From: Mycoplasmopsis phocirhinis
Lineage (GTDB): Bacteria > Bacillota_I > Bacilli_A > Mycoplasmatales > Metamycoplasmataceae
Direction: 5' to 3'
DNA: 64,000 bases
Assembly (NCBI RefSeq): GCF_004216495.1
Contig: NZ_CP034841.1
Span: forward strand, 496,001 to 560,000
Part shown: positions 57,139 through 64,000 of the stretch, piece by piece
Numbering within the stretch: the stretch's first letter is position 1
Layout of the letters: every line of letters begins with the position of its first letter
Made by a program: the position numbers and the translations under genes
Notes under the pieces: model-generated
Seen by the model: only the letters and a program-made list of their open reading frames with translations
What the model was told of the DNA's origin: nothing
Database searches by the model: none

Positions 57139-58329
57139 TTATTTAATAATTTTTGTAACGTTACCGTAACCTACAGTGTGTCCACCTTCACGAATTGAGA
57201 ATTTTGTTCCTTCTTCAACAGCGATCGGTGAGATTAATTTAACTGTTAATTCAACATTTTCACCTGGTGTAACCATTTCACGGCTTGCTTCAAATTCAAC
57301 TCCACCTGTTACGTCAGTTGTACGGAAATAGAATTGAGGTTTATAGTTTTTGAAAAATGGTGTATGACGTCCACCTTCGTCTTTTGTTAAAACATAAATT
57401 TGTGCTGTAAATTCTGTATGAGGAACAATTGAACCTGGTTTAGCTAGAACTTGTCCACGTTCAATAGCAGTTCTTTCAACACCACGTAATAATAAACCAG
57501 CGTTGTCACCCGCTTGTACTTCTTTAAGATTTTTACGGAACATTTCCATTCCTGTAACAACTGTTTTTTTAGTTGGTTTTAAACCGACAATTTCAACTTC
57601 TTCGTTAAGATTTAATCTTCCACGTTCAACACGACCTGTTGCAACTGTACCACGACCTGAAATTGTGAAAACATCTTCAACTGCCATTAAGAATGGTTTG
57701 TCAAATTCTTTAACAGGAGTTTCAATTCATGAATCAACTGCGTCCATTAATTCCATAATTTTTGCTTCGTACTCTGCGTTTCCTTTAAGTGCTTCAGCAG
57801 CTGAACCACGAATAAACGGTGTGTTGTCTCCGTCAAAACCGTATTTTGAAAGTAATTCACGCACTTCAACTTCAACTAAGTCAACCATTTCAGCTTCGTC
57901 AGCAGATAACATATCGACTTTATTTAAAAATACAACCATACGAGGAACACCAACTTGTTTTGAAAGTAAAATGTGTTCACGTGTCTGAGGCATAGGACCA
58001 TCTGTTGCGGCAACAACTAGAATTGCACCGTCCATTTGAGCTGCACCAGTAATCATATTTTTAATGTAGTCAGCGTGACCTGGACAGTCTACGTGTGCGT
58101 AGTGACGTGCTTCTGTTTGGTATTCAATGTGTGAAGTATTAATTGTAATACCACGTGCTCTTTCTTCAGGAGCATTATCAATTGATGCATAATCACGTGC
58201 TTCGGCTAAACCTTTTTTTGATAATACAGAAGCAATAGCAGCTGTAAGTGTAGTTTTACCGTGGTCAACGTGACCGATAGTACCGATATTTACGTGTTCT
58301 TTATCACGGTTAAAATCAATTTTTGCCAT
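57139..58329 (-). CDS. tuf: Elongation factor Tu
   Basis: The protein has 396 residues with one TGA-Trp (at the position of a conserved Trp after MDAVDS). G-domain motifs: [30 protein letters not shown]. Domains II and III end with [11 protein letters not shown]. It brings aminoacyl-tRNA to the ribosome. AAAGGAAA precedes the ATG. The higher GC and regular codon use compared with neighbours is normal for a highly expressed gene. Confidence 0.99.
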
Positions 58330-58332
58330 ATT

Positions 58333-58410
58333 TTATTTCCTTTCATAAATATTAAATTGTTTTAGCGCTAAACCAACCTGTGTGCGGTCTTTCATCCGCA
58401 ACCTATCCAT
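58333..58410 (-). other. Structured leader of tuf with possible uORF
   Basis: The leader contains a short stem TGCGG / CCGCA, a 12-nt palindrome TTTAGCGCTAAA at 58361-58372, and a 25-codon ORF from 58410 whose stop lies 3 nt before the tuf ATG. It is less AT-rich than flanking intergenic DNA. The ORF uses CGG, which is rare or absent in mycoplasma genes, so RNA structure is more likely than a peptide. Confidence 0.4.
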
Positions 58411-58463
58411 AATCACTATTTACGTGTAAGAAAATAGCATATCTATTTTAGCAAAGAAACAAT

Positions 58464-58493
58464 ATTTTATTAATAATTAATATTGTATATCAA
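58464..58493 (-). promoter_or_regulatory. Promoter of tuf
   Basis: On the minus strand TTGATA - 18 nt - TAAAAT, about 135 nt before the tuf ATG. Confidence 0.5.
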
Positions 58494-58592
58494 AATTAAT
58501 AAATAATAATTTAATATCTTAATTCAAGACTTATATTGTAGCTTAGCATAGATTAATATATAATATTACGCATAATTGAGAATGGAGACTGT

Positions 58593-60302
58593 ATGAAAAC
58601 AAAATATATAAATAATAATGATTTAAGTATCAAAAATATTGGCCAAAAAGTTGTTGTTCATGGCTGGATTGCAAATAAAAGACGTTTTAGTGGTTTAACA
58701 TTTATTGATTTAAGAGATCGAAGTGGAATAGTTCAATGTGTTTTTAAAGAAGATATCAATATTCCAAAAGAAAGTGTGCTCGAAATTACAGGTAATATCG
58801 TAGCTCGCAAAAACATTAATAAGGATCTAAAAAGTGGAGAAATTGAAATTTTAGTCAATAGTTTTACTGTATTTTCGACTGCTGCAGAGGAATTGCCATT
58901 TTCTATTAGAGATGATATTAATGTTAATGAAGATTTAAGATTAAAATATCGTTATCTAGATTTAAGAAGAGAAAAAATGAAAAATAATATTATCTTAAAA
59001 AGTAATTTAATGCACATTGTTCGTGAATTTATGTTTAAAAATGGATTTATTGATATCGAAACTCCGATGTTAGCTCGTTCAACACCTGAAGGTGCTAGAG
59101 ATTTTTTAGTTCCCACACGCACTCAAAAGCAATTTTGAGCATTGCCACAAAGCCCACAATTGTTCAAACAAATTTTAATGATTTCAGGTTTTGAAAAGTA
59201 TTACCAATTTGCAAGATGTTTTAGAGATGAGGACGGCAGAAAAGATCGCCAACCTGAATTTACTCAATTAGATATTGAAGTTTCCTTTACAAATATTGAA
59301 GATTTTCAATCTTATATTGAAGAATTATTTAAGTACATTTTTAAACAATTAAATTTAAATTTAATTACTCCACTACCTAGAATTAAGTATTTTGATGCTT
59401 TAAGAGATTACGGTACTGATAAACCGGATTTAAGATACGGATATAAATTACAAGATATTAATGAATTTGCAAATAATACTGATTTTCATATTATTAAAAA
59501 TGCCCCTGTTAAACGAATGCTTTTTGTTGAGTCGATAATTAGCAAAAAGCAATTTAAATTTTTAGAACAAATTGCTTTTAAAAACAAATCTAATGCTTTA
59601 TTTTATTTTGTTGTAGAAAATAACAAAATTATCCATTCAAATTTTGCGAATAAAATTATGAGTGAGGTTTTGAAATTAATTGAGCAAAATAATAATAAAG
59701 ATGGTTCATATTTTATTGTTGCTAATACCTTCGAAAATGCTTCAAAATCATTAGGAGCTATTAGAGTTGAATTGAATGAAATGTTTGCTTACGCTAACAA
59801 AAATGAATATCATTTATCATGAATTACGGATTGACCAATGTTTGAATATGATCAAGAAAATAATGCTTGACAAGCTGCTCATCATCCTTTTACACAATTT
59901 GATCATGATTTGATAGAACTAGATTCTTTACCACTTGAAAAAATAAAAGCTAAAAGCTATGATCTTGTGTTAAATGGTTTTGAGTTAGGTTCTGGTTCTG
60001 CTCGTATTTTTGAGCAAAAGACCCAACAAAAAATGTTTGAATTAATTGGTATGAACTCAGAACAACAACAAGCAAAATTTGGCTGATTTATGAATGCTTT
60101 TAAATATGGGGTACCACCTCACTGTGGAATTGGTTTAGGAATTGACAGATTAGTGATGATTTTAACACAAGAAAAAAGCATTAGAGATGTAATTGCATTT
60201 CCTAAAAATACTAAGGCCCAAGACGTATTTACACAAGCCCCAAATATTGTTGATCAAAAACAACTTAATGAGTTATTTATAGAAATTAAACCCGAAGATT
60301 AG
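58593..60302 (+). CDS. aspS: Aspartyl-tRNA synthetase
   Basis: The protein has 569 residues with several TGA-Trp. Anticodon-binding OB fold at the N-terminus ([26 protein letters not shown]). Class II catalytic motifs: [39 protein letters not shown] (motif 2), and [13 protein letters not shown] (motif 3). A bacterial-type insertion domain lies at about 270-400. GGAGA lies before the ATG. Charges tRNA-Asp, whose gene is also in this window. Confidence 0.97.
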
Positions 60303-60323
60303 TTATATTTTGAAGGAATGTTT

Positions 60324-61271
60324 ATGACTTATTTAAAATATTTATATCCCGAAATTGAACCATATTTTAAAGGTTTTTACTCACCAAAAGACAGTGAACA
60401 CCAAGTTTATTATGAAATCAGCGGAAATCCTGACGGAATTCCGGTAATTTATGTTCATGGAGGACCCGGAGGCGGTACTAGTGCTCTTTGTCGTCGTTAT
60501 TTTGATCCTCAAAAATATAAAATAATTTTATTTGATCAAAGAGGCTGTGGTAATTCTTTTCCATCATTACTAACTAAAAACAATACAACTGATTTTTTAG
60601 TGGAAGATATGGAAAATATTCGTCAATTATTGAATATTGAAAAATGAGTTTTATTTGGTGGTTCATGAGGCACCGCTTTAAGTTTATGCTATGCAATTAG
60701 ATATCCTGAAAATGTTTTAAAAATGATTTTGAGAGGGATATATTTAAATCGCCAGAGTGATATTGATTGATTATATCAAGAAGGTGCTTCGTATATGAAA
60801 CCTCTTGAATTTCAAAGATACATTAATATACTAGATAAAACCGAGCGACAAAACATTGTTGCTGCGTATTATAAGCGTATGAATTCAAGCGATGAAAAAA
60901 TCCGCAATCAAGCATTGATAGAATGAACTCGATGGGAAAGTGCTTTGATCAGTGTTAATAAAATGAATTTTGACGTTGAAAAAGATATGAAATCCACGAG
61001 TGAAATCTCTTATTTAGAAAATTTCTATTTTTACAATAAAGGATTTATGAGCGAAAATTATATTTTAAATAATATTGATAGAGTAAAAGATATTGAGACA
61101 TTTATAGTTCATGGTGAGTATGATTTGGATTGTCGTCCATCAGGAGCATATGAATTACATCAGGCTCTAAATAAATCTCATTTATTTTTACTAACTAAAA
61201 CTGCTCATACTCAAAGAGAATGAAAAATAACAAAAACTCTTGTTAATATTATGCAAAAACTCACTTTTTAG
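60324..61271 (+). CDS. pip: Proline iminopeptidase (alpha/beta hydrolase, S33)
   Basis: The protein has 315 residues with TGA-Trp. Oxyanion motif YVHGGPGGG, FDQRGCGNS, nucleophile elbow GGSWG, Asp in VHGEYDLDCRPS and the putative His in TAHTQREW, where the family usually has a Gly-His. It removes N-terminal proline from peptides. AAGGA lies 6 nt before ATG 60324, which argues against the ATG at 60318. It follows aspS by 21 nt and is likely co-transcribed. Confidence 0.93.
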
Positions 61272-61456
61272 TTTTTTGTGTCTTTAATATATCTGTATAT
61301 GTATAATTATATTGCATAATTAAAAATATTAGAGAGTAAGGTTCAATGAATAAATTTAATATTGATTTGTTATAAACATATCAAAGCTAGTAAAATTTAT
61401 TTTATTTATTGTTATTCTTAAAAAAGTTTTAAATAAAATTGTGCGTTGGGAGCAAG

Positions 61457-62152
61457 ATGATTATTAAATTTCACAGACGATTTTCAAGACAAATACCTTG
61501 GTCAATAAATACAGTTTTTAAGTTATTTGATTTTAATAATAAAATAGCAAATGAAGACGAATACGAAAAATTAAAACAAGTTGCTATTGAAGCGTTAAAA
61601 AATGAAAACCAATTAACATTTTACAAACAAAATTTAGTTTCAAAAAAAATACAAAATAACTCCTTTTTGAATATTTTAAATAAAGGCGAACAAGCATTTA
61701 ACACTGACGATCCTCTACAAAATGTATTAAACATGTTAACTATTATCAATGGTTATACGATGAGTTTAGTACCTATTGATAGACCTGTTTCTCGATTTAA
61801 TATAGATTATTTAGATGGTAAATGTGCGTATTCAATGAATGAAGTTGCTGTTGGTGAAATTTTTAATCCAAGTATAAATGGGACACAATCACAAAGAAAT
61901 AATTTATTATTTTTAGAATCTATAGATGAAGCAGATTTTTTAAATTATCTAAATTCAATTACAATGACAACCGACGTAATTAATAAAATATTTAATTTTA
62001 TGGCTTTTAGAAAAATTTTAAGTACTGTAGCCAATAATGTTGATACTGCTTCAACCGCTGAAATTGATTGAACTACAGAAGGTTGAGATCAATTTGGTGA
62101 AACTTCTTTAATAAGAAAAAGCCAGCAAAAAACTATCAAATGTCACATTTAG
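61457..62152 (+). CDS. Hypothetical protein, 231 aa
   Basis: Not recognised. MIIKFHRRFSRQIPW at the start, a GGGAGC ribosome site just upstream, mixed alpha/beta composition, no signal peptide or membrane helix. The stretch SMNEVAVGEIFNPSINGTQSQRN is Asn-rich. Two TGA-Trp near the C-terminus. It stands between pip and the convergent uvrC, ending at a terminator hairpin. Confidence 0.7.
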
Positions 62153-62172
62153 ATTTAAAAATTTTAATAATT

Positions 62173-62209
62173 AATAAACACAAAATTTATTAATTTTGTG
62201 TTTATTTTA
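62173..62209 (+). terminator. Bidirectional terminator between the hypothetical gene and uvrC
   Basis: AATAAACACAAAAT / ATTTTGTGTTTATT stem followed by T-rich sequence; overlaps the uvrC stop. Confidence 0.8.
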
Positions 62210-63925
62210 TTCATCTTTAAGATATTCCTTATCATAAATTTTTTGAGCAATATGTTTAGGAACAACTTTTTGCAATTCGTCTAAATTTGCGTTATAAATA
62301 TTATTATAGGTTTTAAAAAAACTTAATAATTTATCTTCATAAACTGAACCAATTCCTTTAATTCTTTGTAATTTGCCCTCAAGCGATGAAATTTTTTTGC
62401 GTTTTCAAAAAATTGATTTAGCGAAACGATCGACTTCATCCTGTATGTATGTTAAGAAATTTTTTAATGACTGTGGTTTTATTGTTTTTGCGTTTTCTTC
62501 GACATCTATTATATGACTTGTACGGTGATGTTCGTTTTTTACTAAACCTATAACTTTTATTGAAAGTTGATATTTGTTTAAAACTTGTTTTACTTCATGT
62601 ATTTGGGCTAAACCACCATCCACAACAATTAAGTCAGGCATTAATTTTTTGTCTGAATTGAAGTATTTTTCTACACTTAAACGCATATATTCAACATCAG
62701 CTTGACGGTGATTGATTTCAGGATGTTTAAATGAACGATAATATAGTTTATTTTTAAATCCACTACATATTGCTATCGCAACTCCAACCGGCAAATTATT
62801 TGCTAAATTAGAATTATCAAAAACAATAATATTATTAGCGATTAAACCGCCGGTATATTTAGCTAAATCTTTTAAATTATTGTATGCTTTGTTTTGAGAA
62901 CTAAGTAAATAATTAGCATTGTTTTTTACAAAATCCTGTAAATTTAATTCGGCAATTTCTAAAATTTTTTTATACATTCCCATTTTAGGGAATATAAATT
63001 TTAACTCGCTTTGATCTATAAATTCGTGCTTAAGTAAAATTTCGTTGGCTATTATATTATCAGGAATATGCTTGGTGGCATAGTAGCTTTGGAAAAAATT
63101 ATTAAGTGTTTCGTCTGTATCGATGTAAACATCAATAACAACATTATCCTTGCCGATTAAATTTCCATGTCTATAAAAAAGTAAAGTTATAAAAATTCGT
63201 TCTTTTTCAACTTGACAAGTAAAAACATCAATGTTTTTAAAATTTTTTAACTCAACAATTTGATCTTCACTTATTTTATTTAAATATTGTAAGGAATTTT
63301 TGATATCTAGTGCGATTTCGAATTGTAGTTTTGAACTAGCATGAAACATTTTTTGTTCAAGTTGTGCTATATAGTTTTGTTTAAAAGTTATTATCCGTTT
63401 TAAAAAATCAAATTTTTGTCTTCAAAAATCATAATTATTTTCTTTAATTTTTAAACCGTTTTCATAAAAAGCCTCACGTTCAAGCAATTTAAGAATAATA
63501 CTGGCTCCATAACCTTGAGGAAAAGGACCAAAATAAAATAATTGAGTATTTTCTTTTTTTGTTATTTTTCGGACTATTGAAATTTCCAAACCCTTTGGTT
63601 TAAGTTCTATTTTAATATATGGATATCATTTATCATCCAATAATAAAATGTTATATTCAGGATTGTATTTATCAATTAATTGTTTTTCCAATAAAAGCGC
63701 TTCTTTATCATTACGGGCTATAAATATTTCAAAATCATTAATTTTTTGAACTAACGCAGTTGTTTTGTATGAATTAATAGCACCCTCGAAATATTGTTGC
63801 ATTCTACGATTTAAATTTTTTGCCTTGCCTACGTAAATAATTTTATTATTGATATCTTTTCATAAATAGACTCCTGGTTGTTTTGGAACCAATTGAAGTT
63901 TATTTTTTAATAAATGTTGTTGCAT
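62207..63925 (-). CDS. uvrC: UvrABC system protein C
   Basis: The protein has 572 residues. GIY-YIG nuclease at the N-terminus (PGVYLWKDINNKIIYVGKAKNL), a UVR-like helix pair around residues 190-220, the RNase H-like nuclease region (LIVVDGGLAQIHEVKQVL), and a C-terminal helix-hairpin-helix (LQRIKGIGSVYEDKLLSFF). It makes both incisions in nucleotide excision repair. The start overlaps the stop of the preceding gene by one base (TAATG). Confidence 0.95.
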
Positions 63926-64000
63926 TAAATGTTTTCCTCAATAAAATCGGTTATTATTTCGTGTGGATAAAATTTACTACCACGTTTTTTTATTTGATTG
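63925..64000 (-). CDS. C-terminal end of an unidentified gene upstream of uvrC
   Basis: The frame ends ...GSKFYPHEIITDFIEENI at TAA 63925-63927 and runs off the window. Only about 24 residues are visible; no family can be assigned. GGAAAA within its last codons probably serves as the uvrC ribosome site. Confidence 0.6.
   Translation of the reverse strand, partial: NQIKKRGSKFYPHEIITDFIEENI

Noticed and set aside
58333..58410. Leader peptide gene for tuf as a CDS
   Set aside because: It has no ribosome site and uses CGG, a codon mycoplasmas avoid; reported only as a leader feature.

Overview
The window is AT-rich DNA from a mollicute that reads UGA as tryptophan, most likely a Mycoplasma in the broad sense (hominis/synoviae-type lineages). 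Nearly every long gene contains in-frame TGA at positions where its family has Trp, for example EF-Tu, AspS, DnaJ, GAPDH, PyrG and phosphoketolase. Gene boundaries here were therefore rebuilt by reading through TGA. I cannot name the species.

Layout. 1-5262: the N-terminal part of a giant FtsX-like ABC permease. 5394-6608: a split pyruvate dehydrogenase E2 (small acidic ORF, catalytic core, separate lipoyl protein). 6891-7765: a voltage-gated K+ channel broken by a frameshift. 7814-10639: nucleoside deoxyribosyltransferase, dnaJ behind a CIRCE operator, and a YihY membrane protein. 10741-12579: a complete IS1634-family element with 16-bp perfect ends, next to an IS3-family transposase fossil. 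13113-15478: a HAD protein with an altered catalytic motif, and gpmI. 15669-20703: the replication/repair operon dnaX-ybaB-recR-tmk-holB-rsmI. 20741-22357: pyrG. 22451-23154: an eight-tRNA operon (Pro, Ala, Met, Ile2, Ser, fMet, Asp, Phe). 23316-32230: a transglutaminase/leucine-rich-repeat lipoprotein, pepA, an unrecognised + strand gene, gap, a cytidylyltransferase-aminotransferase fusion (PntC/AEP-transaminase-like), and a membrane-anchored protein resembling family GT80 sialyltransferases. 32356-35831: phosphoketolase and a lactate dehydrogenase-like enzyme.

36072-57050 is the accessory heart of the window. It holds an immunoglobulin-blocking (MIB-type) protein and three very large surface serine proteases of the mycoplasma DUF31/MIP type. 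Interposed are an IS1202/ISNCY-like insertion sequence with about 31-bp direct repeats, and a helicase-exonuclease fusion. An 18-nt T tract lies in the MIB promoter and looks like a phase-variation switch. The third protease carries a frameshift. 57139-64000 returns to core genes: tuf, aspS, proline iminopeptidase, a hypothetical, uvrC and the tail of one more gene.

How the parts fit together. The core genes are ordinary translation, replication and glycolysis/phosphoketolase functions. The accessory part suggests an immune-evasion module: MIB captures antibody and the MIP-like proteases cleave it. A possible second surface system (CMP-activated aminoethylphosphonate plus a GT80-like protein) is the most speculative and potentially most novel element.
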